Made by a program: the position numbers and the translations under genes
Assembly: GCA_029945945.1 (NCBI GenBank)
Contig: JAQSDM010000012.1
Location: forward strand, 62,001-126,000
Direction: 5' to 3'
Source of the DNA: Algoriphagus sp.
GTDB lineage: Bacteria > Bacteroidota > Bacteroidia > Cytophagales > Cyclobacteriaceae
DNA length: 64,000 nt
Part shown: piece after piece, positions 1 to 8,159 of the stretch
Numbering within the stretch: the stretch's first letter is position 1
Layout: every line of letters starts with the position of its first letter
Notes under the pieces: model-generated
What the model was told of the DNA's origin: nothing
The model's input: only the letters and a program-made list of their open reading frames with translations
Databases searched by the model: none

Positions 1-645
1 CTACAGCAACTTAACATAGAGAAAGAAGTTGTCGGACTTTACATTTCAGGCCATCCGCTGGATCAGTACAAATTGGAGATCGAATCTTTTACAAACTGTT
101 CGCTTCCTGCACTCAGTGACCTGGAAAGCCTTAAAAATAAAAGCGAAATCAAACTTGCAGGTTCGGTCAGCAGCTTTGCTCACCGAACGACCAAAACGGG
201 AAAACCATTTGGAACATTAACCATGGAGGATTATCATGGGGCATTTACCTTCTTCCTTTTTGGAGAGGATTATGTGAAGTTCAAGCAATATTTCATGACA
301 GGTTGGTACCTGTTCCTGACAGGAGTAGTTTCACAGAAAAAGTGGGCAGACAACGAACTTGAATTCAAAATCAACAGCATCATGTTGCTCAGTGAGGTCA
401 GAGGAAAAATGATCAAAGGTCTGCGGGTAAGCATAGATCTGGATGATCTGACGTATGACATGATGGAAAAACTTCAGGCAATCACTGAGAAATACAAAGG
501 CGACGCTAAGCTCTTTTTCGATGTGGTGGACCGAAAGGAAAATATTGCTTTGGAACTCTTCTCCAAGAAATTCTCGATTGATCCGAGAGCAGAAATGATC
601 AAGGAACTGAATGAAATTCCGGAGGTAATCTATAAAGTAATGTAA
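1..645 (+). CDS. dnaE: DNA polymerase III alpha subunit, C-terminal part (cut by window edge)
   Basis: This is the last 214 residues of the replicative polymerase alpha subunit; the 5' part lies before the window. The frame is open from base 1 and begins LQQLNIEKEVVGLYISGHPL, the conserved DnaE segment that follows the polymerase core. An OB-fold region follows (IKLAGSVSSF, then GTLTMEDYHG and FFLFGEDY), the single-strand DNA-binding domain of the C-terminal half. The end near residue 214 of the visible part fits a family that ends soon after this domain. trxA follows after about 200 bases. The identification is firm; only the N-terminal side is unseen. Confidence 0.93.
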   Translation, partial: LQQLNIEKEVVGLYISGHPLDQYKLEIESFTNCSLPALSDLESLKNKSEIKLAGSVSSFAHRTTKTGKPFGTLTMEDYHGAFTFFLFGEDYVKFKQYFMTGWYLFLTGVVSQKKWADNELEFKINSIMLLSEVRGKMIKGLRVSIDLDDLTYDMMEKLQAITEKYKGDAKLFFDVVDRKENIALELFSKKFSIDPRAEMIKELNEIPEVIYKVM

Positions 646-812
646 AGTGATCGATTGATAATGAGGTTTTAAACATCGATTCGGACTTTTCCTCATTTTT
701 AATTCCGGCAACTCTTCAGAACTATGGCTTGTATCATCGCTTTCATCAATGGCTCATAGACAATAATTTCGATAGCCTATGAACTTATTAAGTTACAATT
801 CACTTTTGCTCA

Positions 813-820
813 TATATTTG
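813..820 (+). promoter_or_regulatory. -7 promoter box of trxA
   Basis: TATATTTG matches the Bacteroidota -7 consensus TAnnTTTG exactly and lies 31 bases before the trxA ATG. No clear TTG -33 box sits at the usual distance. The call rests on the motif and position only. Confidence 0.5.
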
Positions 821-851
821 AAAAATCGAATTCATTAAAACTTACAATACA

Positions 852-1172
852 ATGGGAAAAGCAATAGAAATCACTGATGCTAATTTTGAAGAAATAATCA
901 AATCCGAACAACCAATCCTGGTTGACTTTTGGGCAGAATGGTGCGGACCTTGTAAAATGATCGGACCAGTAGTTGAAGAATTGGCCGGTGAATACGAAGG
1001 CAAAGCCATTATCGGTAAGGTGGACGTAGACTCCAATCCATCCGTAGCTCAGGCTTTTGGCATCAGATCAATTCCAACTCTTTTGTTCTTCAAAGGAGGT
1101 CAAGTTGTGGACAAGCAAGTAGGAGCAGTTCCAAAAGCTGTTTTGTCTAAAAAGCTGGACGCTCAGCTTTAA
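852..1172 (+). CDS. trxA: thioredoxin
   Basis: Thioredoxin is the small cytoplasmic disulfide reductase that serves ribonucleotide reductase, peroxiredoxins and other partners. The 106-residue protein has the family's usual length and carries the active site WAEWCGPCK near residues 26-34, with two redox cysteines flanking Gly-Pro. The conserved cis-proline loop is also present (IRSIPTLLFF). It follows dnaE on the same strand but has its own -7 box and its own terminator, so it is probably transcribed alone. There is no signal peptide, which fits a cytoplasmic thioredoxin rather than a TlpA-like one. Confidence 0.97.
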   Translation: MGKAIEITDANFEEIIKSEQPILVDFWAEWCGPCKMIGPVVEELAGEYEGKAIIGKVDVDSNPSVAQAFGIRSIPTLLFFKGGQVVDKQVGAVPKAVLSKKLDAQL

Positions 1173-1196
1173 TTCTTAATTACAAGTATATTTTGA

Positions 1197-1227
1197 AGCC
1201 GTCGGGAAAACCTGACGGCTTTTTTTA
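1197..1227 (+). terminator. rho-independent terminator of trxA
   Basis: AGCCGTC (1197-1203) pairs with GACGGCT (1214-1220) and is followed by a run of T residues. It lies 24 bases after the trxA stop. Confidence 0.85.
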
Positions 1228-1421
1228 TTTTTCAAGTCTAATCTTTCTCCTTTGAAATGGTGAGGATTTTCAGGTCTCTAACCAAAAATTAATTCCTCCG
1301 GATTCACTTTATCGCTCTTGTAGTCGGATTGCTCGAGCCCATGTAATATCCTTTGAACAAGAGTTTAAAAATCTCAAATTGAGGTTAGCAAAATTACATC
1401 AACTAATAAACCCCAAAACCT

Positions 1422-2339
1422 ATGAAACGATTACTAGCCATTCTACTCCTGGCTTCCTTCAACACTCTTGCTCAGGTACCAAAAGAACTTTCCAGTGAAC
1501 TGGTCATTGTCAATGTGAAGTCCGGAAAAGAAAAAGTCCTTGTCAAGGAAAATAGACATTTTGAAGCTCCCAACTGGAGCCGAGACGGCAAATTCCTTAT
1601 CATCAATGCTGCAGGTTTATTAGAGAAAATTGATTTAAAAGGAAAAAATCTGGGCAAGATCAATCCGGAAGGAATCAACACCGTCAACAATGACCATGGA
1701 TTAAGCTTCGATGGCAAAATTTTGGTTTTCAGCAAAAACGATAAGGCCGCTGCTCCTACTACTAATTCCCGAGTCTATATAGCAAATGCTGACGGCAGCA
1801 GCCCAAGACTTATTACCCCTGATTTCCCAAGCTACTGGCATGGAATAAGTCCGGACAATAACTTCCTCCTTTATACCGCTAGAAGAAACGATGAATGGGA
1901 TTTATATAAAATTTCAACACAAGGCGGAACAGAAGTCAATATCACAAACTCTCCGGGACTTGACGACGGATCCGAGTACAGTTACGACGGGAATTGGATC
2001 TACTTCAACTCACACAGATCAGGGAGAATGCATCTTTATCGAATGAAAACCGATGGATCGGGAGTTGAGCAACTAACCAATGACGAGCTGGACAACTGGT
2101 TTCCTCACCCTAGTCCTGACAACAAGTCGATCGTTTACATTTCTTATTTGGAAGATCAAAAAGCAGGACATCCGTTTGGTAAAGACGTGAAGCTTCGAAT
2201 GATGAATTTGGAAACCAAAGAAATCAAGGATATTACCCCGGTATTCTATGGAGGACAAGGAACGATCAACGTGCATAGCTGGTCCCCTGACGGAAAATCT
2301 ATAGCGTTCGTACGCTATACAGACCTGACTAAAAAGTAA
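1422..2339 (+). CDS. secreted TolB-like beta-propeller (PD40) protein
   Basis: The 305-residue product begins with a clear signal peptide (MKRLLAILLLASFNTLAQ), so it is probably periplasmic or exported. The rest is made of WD40-like/PD40 blades with the usual SPDG/SxDG turns: SRDGKFLIINA, SPDNNFLLYTA, SYDGNWIYFNS and SPDGKSIAFVRY. This is the fold of the TolB C-terminal propeller, but there is no TolB N-terminal domain. Bacteroidota carry many such proteins, often annotated as TolB-like or putative biopolymer transporter components, and their ligands are mostly unknown. No Tol-Pal gene is nearby, so no function is assigned beyond the fold. Confidence 0.8.
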   Translation: MKRLLAILLLASFNTLAQVPKELSSELVIVNVKSGKEKVLVKENRHFEAPNWSRDGKFLIINAAGLLEKIDLKGKNLGKINPEGINTVNNDHGLSFDGKILVFSKNDKAAAPTTNSRVYIANADGSSPRLITPDFPSYWHGISPDNNFLLYTARRNDEWDLYKISTQGGTEVNITNSPGLDDGSEYSYDGNWIYFNSHRSGRMHLYRMKTDGSGVEQLTNDELDNWFPHPSPDNKSIVYISYLEDQKAGHPFGKDVKLRMMNLETKEIKDITPVFYGGQGTINVHSWSPDGKSIAFVRYTDLTKK

Positions 2340-2355
2340 AATTTGATTTTCTCCA

Positions 2356-2385
2356 GCCTGACGAATTGAAAACGACTCGTCAGGC
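2356..2385 (+). other. hairpin after the propeller gene
   Basis: GCCTGACGA (2356-2364) can pair with TCGTCAGGC (2377-2385) around a 12-base loop, 17 bases after the stop. No T tract follows, so it is a poor intrinsic terminator. It could protect the mRNA end or act with another factor. Confidence 0.35.
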
Positions 2386-2447
2386 GAGGGTCAATTCTAA
2401 ACCAAAACAGCGCTTTTGTTGAAGGCTTTGCCATTAAGCCCAGGATG

Positions 2448-2481
2448 TTTGAAGCTTTATGGTTTCTAATTTTTATCTTCG
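2448..2481 (+). promoter_or_regulatory. promoter of selU-selD
   Basis: TTTG (2448-2451) is followed after 22 bases by TATCTTCG (2474-2481), one base off the Bacteroidota -7 consensus. The -7 box ends only 7 bases before the ATG at 2489, so the leader would be nearly absent from that start, or about 12 bases from the ATG at 2501. Confidence 0.45.
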
Positions 2482-2488
2482 CGCTTCC

Positions 2489-3544
2489 ATGGCAGAACAG
2501 ATGATTTCCCTCGATGAGTTTTGGACTTTGCGCGAGCAATTTCCAATTATTGATGCAAGAAGCGAGGGGGAATTTGCTCAAAGCCATATTCCCAACACTT
2601 TCAACCTTCCAATTCTGAATAACGAAGAGCGGGTGATTGTTGGAACTCTTTACAAAGAAATGGGATCAGAAAAGGCAACTTTAAAAGGGTTTGAGCTCGT
2701 TGGACCAAGGTTTCATTTGATCCAGAAAGAAGCCCTGAAGAAATTCCCCGAGAAAAAAATCATCGTCTATTGCTGGAGAGGAGGAATGAGAAGTCAAATC
2801 CTTTCCTGGCTTTTGGAGATGGTCGGATTTCAGGTTTTCCGGCTGAAAGGCGGATATAAAACGTACCGGACTTACACGTTCGAATTAATCAGAAAAGACT
2901 GGAACCTGATCGTCATTGGAGGAAAAACCGGAATAGGAAAGACCCGAATCCTGAAAGAACTGAAGGCTTATGGAGAACAAATCATCGATATTGAAGGACT
3001 TGCCAATCATAAAGGCTCTTCTTTCGGATCCATCGGACAACCTCCACAACCATCGGTTGAGCAGTTTGAAAATCTTTTTGCAGAGGAGCTTCGACTTCTC
3101 AATCCAACGATTCCTACCTGGGTGGAAAACGAGAGCCGGAAAATCGGCCGTTTGATTCTTGCGGATCGGTTCTATGATCAGATGATTCAAAGTCCTTTGA
3201 TAGACATCCAAAAATCAGTTGCCGAACGAATTGAGTTGATCGCAGAAGAATACGCTGATTTGCCGGCAGACGAATTGATAGCCGCAGTGAAAAGACTCAG
3301 CAAGCGACTTGGCGGACTTCGCACAACACAAGCGATTGAGGCGATTGAAGCAGGAAATCATCCCGAATGGATCGCCAATCTTCTGATTTATTACGACAAG
3401 ACCTACGAGTTTGATCTCGACAAACACGAAGACGACAAAAGAATTCATTTGGACCTTACAGGAATAAATCCTTCTCAAGCGGTTCCGATTTTACTGAAAA
3501 CAAAAACCAAATTTTATGGAAAACACGCCAACAAGATTGACTGA
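2489..3544 (+). CDS. selU: tRNA 2-selenouridine synthase
   Basis: SelU (MnmH/YbbB) replaces sulfur with selenium at the wobble 2-thiouridine of tRNAs for Lys, Glu and Gln, using selenophosphate. The N-terminal half is a rhodanese domain: IDARSEGEF opens it, and the catalytic cysteine sits in YCWRGGMRSQ near residue 100. A P-loop (GGKTGIGKT) opens the C-terminal half. The length of 351 residues suits the family. The open frame runs ten codons further upstream from another start; the ATG at 2489 was chosen because it sits just after the -7 box, and the ATG at 2501 is also possible. Its 3' end overlaps selD, its selenium donor, by 29 bases. Confidence 0.93.
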   Translation: MAEQMISLDEFWTLREQFPIIDARSEGEFAQSHIPNTFNLPILNNEERVIVGTLYKEMGSEKATLKGFELVGPRFHLIQKEALKKFPEKKIIVYCWRGGMRSQILSWLLEMVGFQVFRLKGGYKTYRTYTFELIRKDWNLIVIGGKTGIGKTRILKELKAYGEQIIDIEGLANHKGSSFGSIGQPPQPSVEQFENLFAEELRLLNPTIPTWVENESRKIGRLILADRFYDQMIQSPLIDIQKSVAERIELIAEEYADLPADELIAAVKRLSKRLGGLRTTQAIEAIEAGNHPEWIANLLIYYDKTYEFDLDKHEDDKRIHLDLTGINPSQAVPILLKTKTKFYGKHANKID

Positions 3545-4559
3545 ATGGAGCGAAGGCTCTGGATGCGGTTGCAAGATTGCCCCGGCAATTTTGGATCAAA
3601 TCCTGGCAGCAAGCGGTTCATTTACTCAATCTGACCCAAACTTGCTGGTAGGTAATTCTCACAAAGATGATGCGGCCGTCTATCAGGTTTCAGAAGATTT
3701 GGCTTTTATCAACACCGTAGATTTTTTCACTCCTATTGTGGATGATCCATTTGACTTTGGAAGGATTTCGGCTGCGAATGCCCTTTCGGATGTATATGCC
3801 ATGGGTGGAAAGCCGATTTTCGCCAATGCAATCCTAAGCTGGCCGGTGGAAAAACTATCGCCTGAGCTCGCTGCAAAAGTATTGGAAGGTGCCAAAAGCA
3901 TTTGCAAACAAGCAGGAATCGAACTGGCCGGAGGTCATAGCATCTCTGCGAAAGATCCGATTTTTGGGCTTTCGGTAAATGGAGTCATACATCCTCATAA
4001 AATCAAAACAAACCGTGGAGCAAAATCCAGTGACATCATTTACCTGACCAAGCCTTTGGGTGTTGGAGTATTGGCGACAGCATTAAAGCGTCAAAAAATC
4101 CAGGAGAAGGATTATCTCAAATTGTTAGACACCGCCTGCCGCCTCAATACAATCGGCGAGACTTTGGGAAATCATGAGGAAGTTCATGCGATGACAGACG
4201 TGACGGGGTTTGGGCTGCTGGGTCATCTGATCGAAATGTGTGAAGGAGCGAGCCTTTCGGCAGAAATCGACCTTTTCAGACTTCCTTTGATCGAAGGAAT
4301 TCAGGAATACATCAACCAGTTTATTTTCCCTGATAATACATACCGAAACTGGAACGCTTACAGTGCCAAAACCAAAGGTGTGGTGGGAATGGATCTGGTC
4401 AAACTCTGCGACCCACAGACCAGCGGCGGATTGATGCTTGCTGTTGACGCTGCCAATAAAACCTGGTTTGAAGAAGCCATGAAGTTGCAAAATCAGGTGA
4501 TTTGGGAGATTGGAAGATTTAAAGAAAAGGGTGATTTTGTGGTGGAAGTGATTCAATAA
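3516..4559 (+). CDS. selD: selenide, water dikinase (selenophosphate synthetase)
   Basis: SelD makes selenophosphate from selenide and ATP. The N terminus carries the glycine-rich catalytic segment GSGCGCKI, with cysteine at the position that is selenocysteine in some homologues, so no recoding is needed here. Further family signatures are DDAAVYQ, FFTPIVDDPFDFG, SDVYAMGG, GGHSI, DVTGFGLLGHL and DPQTSGG. At 347 residues it is full length. The start lies inside the end of selU, which implies translational coupling. Pairing with SelU points to selenium use in tRNA modification; SelA, SelB and tRNA-Sec are not seen in this window. Confidence 0.95.
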   Translation: MENTPTRLTEWSEGSGCGCKIAPAILDQILAASGSFTQSDPNLLVGNSHKDDAAVYQVSEDLAFINTVDFFTPIVDDPFDFGRISAANALSDVYAMGGKPIFANAILSWPVEKLSPELAAKVLEGAKSICKQAGIELAGGHSISAKDPIFGLSVNGVIHPHKIKTNRGAKSSDIIYLTKPLGVGVLATALKRQKIQEKDYLKLLDTACRLNTIGETLGNHEEVHAMTDVTGFGLLGHLIEMCEGASLSAEIDLFRLPLIEGIQEYINQFIFPDNTYRNWNAYSAKTKGVVGMDLVKLCDPQTSGGLMLAVDAANKTWFEEAMKLQNQVIWEIGRFKEKGDFVVEVIQ

Positions 4560-4580
4560 TCCATTTTCACAATTCTTTTC

Positions 4581-4619
4581 AAATCAAAACAGCAGTGGTG
4601 TCACTTGCTGTTTTGATTT
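4581..4619. terminator. bidirectional terminator between selD and the DUF502 gene
   Basis: AAATCAAAACAGCA (4581-4594) is the perfect complement of TGCTGTTTTGATTT (4606-4619). It lies between two converging genes, 22 bases after the selD stop and 15 bases before the opposing stop. Confidence 0.8.
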
Positions 4620-4633
4620 CTTTAGAATTAAGA

Positions 4634-5194
4634 TTAATGCACAGTCAAAGGTGAAACTCCACCGGAAACCATAAATTTCATCACGTCGGAGCTTTTGACG
4701 CCAGTAAGGGACCTTACTTTATCTCTTGGAACCAGAAATACATTTCCGGAGACATTGTAGCTATGAGGAAAATAGACAGCAACCAGATCAGGTTCGCCAA
4801 TTACATTCATATCATCCTGCGTGATAAATCCCAATCTTGAAAGTGTGTCACTGATCTGCACAATGACAGGTAAACTGAATTTCTTCTTGTCCCCTACAAA
4901 AGCCCCCATCAAATCCTTGATACTTGTGTAGATCAGGTTGACCAAAGGAATCTTGAAGACACCTCTCTCAAACCATTCAAAAACAGGTTTGGCGAAGAAA
5001 AGACTAGCCAGATAACCTACAAAAGTGATTAAGCCCAAGACCATCAAAATCCCGATTCCGGGGATCGGAACGGGAATCAGGTTATCCAGGAAGAGAATCG
5101 TCTGATAAATGATATAAACTGTGACGGATAATGGTGTAAGAAAAAGCAAACCTCTTAAGAAATAGGAAATGATTCGCTTGTAGGTAAAGGCCAT
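4634..5194 (-). CDS. DUF502 family membrane protein
   Basis: This 186-residue protein matches the DUF502 family pattern. There are two N-terminal membrane segments, around YFLRGLLFLTPLSVTVYII and GILMVLGLITFVGYLASLFF, then a soluble part with the conserved PLVNLIYTSIKDL and a late FPHSYNVSGNVFLVP. The family's function is not established. The frame is open upstream to a TTG at 5221, but the ATG at 5194 gives a better inner-membrane N terminus (MAFTYKRIISYF). It is flanked by hairpin terminators on both sides and is probably transcribed alone. Confidence 0.8.
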   Translation of the reverse strand: MAFTYKRIISYFLRGLLFLTPLSVTVYIIYQTILFLDNLIPVPIPGIGILMVLGLITFVGYLASLFFAKPVFEWFERGVFKIPLVNLIYTSIKDLMGAFVGDKKKFSLPVIVQISDTLSRLGFITQDDMNVIGEPDLVAVYFPHSYNVSGNVFLVPRDKVRSLTGVKSSDVMKFMVSGGVSPLTVH

Positions 5195-5220
5195 GGTGGA
5201 AGGTTTATATTTAGCTGACA

Positions 5221-5257
5221 AAACAAATGCCTAATCAATCGATCAGGCATTTGTTTT
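5221..5257 (-). terminator. terminator after the DUF1080 gene
   Basis: AAACAAATGCCT (5221-5232) is complementary to AGGCATTTGTTT (5245-5256), with A/T-rich flanks on both sides. It lies downstream of the minus-strand DUF1080 gene and just before the DUF502 gene. Confidence 0.75.
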
Positions 5258-5308
5258 GACTTTTTACAGTTTAATTGGAAAGAATTAGAACGGTTGAAAT
5301 GTTTAATC

Positions 5309-5935
5309 TCAAGGCAAAATTTTCACTTTGACACTTCTATAATAGATTACGCTTTCAGGATCATGTGCTTGAAGGGCAAATGTACCGTGATCGATTTTCT
5401 TTTCTCCGGCATTTGCAGGTCGGTTTTTATCTTCAGACTCATCGTATTCCATCACAGTCTTCCCGTTGATTTTTACAGTCACCTGATCACCATTCACGAT
5501 GATATGCTCGGTGTACCATTCGCCATCTTTCACAAAGACTTCTTTCACATCATTGAAGGAATATAAGCTTCCGGTTTTTCTCCAGTCAGTATGGCTTTGA
5601 TTCACCTGAACTTCGTAGCCTTTGTTTGGCCAGCCTGTCTCTTGGAAAACAGTATGAAAGAAAATTCCTGAATTGGCTTTCGGCATAGTCTTCACCTCGA
5701 CCATCAATTCGAAGTTTTTGAAATCATGGTTTCCAACCTTTCCTTCATAAAATGCATGAGCTCTTGGTCCGTCCACTTTAATGACGCCGTCTTCAACATT
5801 GAATGATGCCGGGTTATCAGAGATTTTCCAGCCATCCATGTTTTTACCATTGAAAAGTTCGATCCAGTCGCCACTTTGGGCAGAAAGGTTCAGGGAGATT
5901 AAGACAAATGCTAAAAGGGATACTATATTTTTCAT
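5309..5935 (-). CDS. secreted DUF1080 (3-keto-disaccharide hydrolase-like) protein
   Basis: The 208-residue product starts with a signal peptide (MKNIVSLLAFVLISLNLSAQ) followed by one DUF1080 domain. This is a concanavalin-like beta-sandwich found in many Bacteroidota proteins, some of which hydrolyse 3-keto-glycosides. Conserved pieces are WIELFNGKNMDGWK, the NSGIFFH segment, GYEVQVNQSH, NDVKEVF and IALQAHDP-like FALQAHDPESVIYYR near the end. The domain fills nearly the whole mature protein. Enzymatic activity is inferred from the family; the substrate is unknown. It is separated from the nqr genes upstream by a terminator, so it is not part of that operon. Confidence 0.8.
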   Translation of the reverse strand: MKNIVSLLAFVLISLNLSAQSGDWIELFNGKNMDGWKISDNPASFNVEDGVIKVDGPRAHAFYEGKVGNHDFKNFELMVEVKTMPKANSGIFFHTVFQETGWPNKGYEVQVNQSHTDWRKTGSLYSFNDVKEVFVKDGEWYTEHIIVNGDQVTVKINGKTVMEYDESEDKNRPANAGEKKIDHGTFALQAHDPESVIYYRSVKVKILP

Positions 5936-6008
5936 AGGATATGGGTTTGATTGATAATAATTAAAAGTTAAGATGGAAAATGGAAAAACGATAACCGTTT
6001 AAAAAGAA

Positions 6009-6034
6009 AAACCCTGAGATTCATCTCAGGGTTT
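6009..6034 (-). terminator. terminator of the nqr operon
   Basis: AAACCCTGAGAT (6009-6020) pairs perfectly with ATCTCAGGGTTT (6023-6034). Read on the minus strand it is followed by TTTTTCTTTTT. It ends the operon 28 bases after nqrE, where nqrF would be expected. Confidence 0.85.
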
Positions 6035-6061
6035 CAAATGTATAATTCTTACAGAATGATC

Positions 6062-6673
6062 TTACAAATCAATCCCCATGAAGGACATGAAAGCGATTCC
6101 CATCAAACCGGTCAAAAGCATGGTAATTCCCAAGCCTTTCAAACCATTCGGAACGTGAGAATATTTCAACTTTTCACGGATCGCAGCAAGAGCAACGATT
6201 GCCAAACAGAACCCTGCACCAGATCCAAAACCATACACAGCTGACTCAGCCAATGTATAATCTCTCTGTGCCATGAAAAGTGACCCTCCAAGGATTGCAC
6301 AGTTTACAGCAATCAATGGAAGGAAAATCCCCAATTGGCCATAAAGTGCAGGAGCAAATTTTTCAACGATCATTTCCACTAACTGAGTAATCCCGGCAAT
6401 AATGGCAATGAACATGATGAATCTCAAGAAAGACAAATCAATGGTAGTAAAACTTGCAGAAATCCAGGATAAGGCTCCTTCTTTCAACACATACTCATTC
6501 AAGAGCCAGTTTACAGGAGTAGTTACTGCCAAAACGAATATAACGGCTGCACCCAATCCCAGGGCAGTACTTACTTTTTTGGAAACTGCCAGAAAAGAAC
6601 ACATCCCCAAGAAATAAGCGAAAATCATGTTGTCGATAAAGATCGACCGAATACCTAAGTTAATTAAGTCCAT
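6062..6673 (-). CDS. nqrE: Na+-translocating NADH:quinone reductase subunit E
   Basis: NqrE is one of the paired six-helix membrane subunits of Na+-NQR, homologous to NqrD in inverted topology. The 203-residue product opens with the family start [18 protein letters not shown] and has [10 protein letters not shown], which contributes a cysteine to the intramembrane iron centre held between NqrD and NqrE. Later blocks such as [16 protein letters not shown] and [22 protein letters not shown] are typical. It sits 15 bases after nqrD. It is the last gene of the run: a strong terminator follows and no nqrF is seen. Confidence 0.95.
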   Translation of the reverse strand: MDLINLGIRSIFIDNMIFAYFLGMCSFLAVSKKVSTALGLGAAVIFVLAVTTPVNWLLNEYVLKEGALSWISASFTTIDLSFLRFIMFIAIIAGITQLVEMIVEKFAPALYGQLGIFLPLIAVNCAILGGSLFMAQRDYTLAESAVYGFGSGAGFCLAIVALAAIREKLKYSHVPNGLKGLGITMLLTGLMGIAFMSFMGIDL

Positions 6674-6688
6674 TTTCTTTTGTCCTTT

Positions 6689-7372
6689 TTAGTGTTCAAC
6701 ATAGCCAGTCTTGGTGCGCTGCACCCAGACAATCAGACCCAAAATGATAAATGCTCCCACAGGTGTAACCATCAAACCATTGGTAGCAAGATGGAAATCA
6801 TCACCAAATAACTTGGAAACGTAATCAAATACCCGAATTCCAAATATTGAACCTGAACCCCAAAGCTCTCTGAAGAAAGCTACAGTCAAAATAATCCAGG
6901 AATATCCTAAAGCAGAACCTAAACCGTCAAGCATGGAATCATAGGGTTTATTACCCATCGCAAATGCTTCCAGACGACCCATTACAATACAGTTGGTGAT
7001 GATCAGACCAATAAATACTGATAGCTCTTTGTACATATCATATGCAAAGGCTTTCAAAATTTCACTTACTATAGTTACCAAAGTAGCGACAACTGCCAAC
7101 TGGACAATGATTCTTACTCGACCAGGAATTGTATTTCTCATCAGAGAAATCACAAAATTGGATAGAGCAACTACGAAAATAACAGATATGGCCATTACTA
7201 ATGTTGGCTTCATCTGAGTCGTCACCGCCAAGGAGGAACAGATTCCTAAGACTTGTATTGTAATTGGGTTTTCATCGATCAATGGATCGGTTATTAACCT
7301 CTTTCTACGTTTAGAGAGTAAACCCTCAGCAGGTTTAATTTCAATTGCTTTTTCTACTGTTTCAGCACTCAT
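6689..7372 (-). CDS. nqrD: Na+-translocating NADH:quinone reductase subunit D
   Basis: NqrD is a multi-helix inner-membrane subunit of Na+-NQR. The 227-residue product carries LGICSSLAVTTQ, with the cysteine of the intramembrane iron site, followed by five or six hydrophobic helices and the conserved NCIVMGRLEAFAM and LGSALGYSWIIL. The N terminus has about 35 extra soluble residues before the usual DPLIDENPI start. The ATG at 7372 is clear. It lies 31 bases after nqrC and 15 before nqrE in the same operon. Confidence 0.95.
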   Translation of the reverse strand: MSAETVEKAIEIKPAEGLLSKRRKRLITDPLIDENPITIQVLGICSSLAVTTQMKPTLVMAISVIFVVALSNFVISLMRNTIPGRVRIIVQLAVVATLVTIVSEILKAFAYDMYKELSVFIGLIITNCIVMGRLEAFAMGNKPYDSMLDGLGSALGYSWIILTVAFFRELWGSGSIFGIRVFDYVSKLFGDDFHLATNGLMVTPVGAFIILGLIVWVQRTKTGYVEH

Positions 7373-7403
7373 GTGTATAATGTTCAGTGAGTTGAAAATA
7401 AAA

Positions 7404-8159
7404 TTAAAGTCCTGCTACCGCCTGTGCGGAACTCTTGGATTTGATGTAGGCACTGTAGTGACCTAAATAACTTGAAAGCATGTTATTAACTCCGTTGGCA
7501 GTGATAGTTGCACCTGACATTCCGTCAACTTCATGAGGTTTGGAGGAATAATCTTTCCCCTCACCTTTTTTCATTGCTACGGCTACCAGTTCCCCATTTT
7601 CATCAAAGATTTTCTTTCCTACATAACGAGCCTGCACCCCTGGTTCGGTGATTCTTGCGCCAAGTCCCGGTGTTTCGCCAGCATGTGCCAAAGTAATACC
7701 ACCGATCGTATTCATATCAGTATTCAATGCAACATAGCCCCAGATGGCATCCCAAAGACCTGCACCGTAAAGAGGGAAAATATAAGACTTCACAGCATCA
7801 GGATTTCCTTCTTCATGGTAAATAAAAACAGGATAAAGTCTTTCCTCAGCCGGCTTTTTGTAAAGTTTAGCAATCTCAACATTTTCAGCTGTCACTCCAC
7901 CCTCAGTTACTTCCTTTCCATTGATATCAACAACCGAAGAAGCAATGTTATTTGAATAGAATGCATTTACCTGTTCAGGAGTCATCGCTCCAATTTCTTC
8001 TGCACTAATCACAGCACCCAGAATCTGCTTTTTCTTATCCAAAGCGATAGACTCTGCCTGCCAAGGACCCAAGAATTGTGCTGATCCTGAAAGTAGAAAC
8101 CCCAGGATTATCGTCAATACTCCTGAGTAGACGATAATATATGTATTAGACTGTTGCAC
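7404..8159 (-). CDS. nqrC: Na+-translocating NADH:quinone reductase subunit C (covalent FMN)
   Basis: NqrC is anchored by one N-terminal helix (YIIVYSGVLTIILGFLL) and exposes a domain that carries covalently bound FMN. The flavinylation motif DGMSGATIT is present near residue 217, with the threonine that takes FMN by action of an ApbE transferase; no apbE is in this window. GETPGLGARI is also typical. The start is GTG at 8159, because no ATG is available before the membrane helix. It overlaps the end of nqrB by 14 bases, which supports coupling. Length is 251 residues. Confidence 0.95.
   Translation of the reverse strand: MQQSNTYIIVYSGVLTIILGFLLSGSAQFLGPWQAESIALDKKKQILGAVISAEEIGAMTPEQVNAFYSNNIASSVVDINGKEVTEGGVTAENVEIAKLYKKPAEERLYPVFIYHEEGNPDAVKSYIFPLYGAGLWDAIWGYVALNTDMNTIGGITLAHAGETPGLGARITEPGVQARYVGKKIFDENGELVAVAMKKGEGKDYSSKPHEVDGMSGATITANGVNNMLSSYLGHYSAYIKSKSSAQAVAGL

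Noticed and set aside
331..711. Long minus-strand frame opposite dnaE
   Set aside because: It lies wholly over the dnaE end and has no recognisable motif; the plus frame is clearly coding.
3560..3580. Possible selenocysteine codon in selD
   Set aside because: The codons read TGC (Cys), so no UGA recoding is needed.
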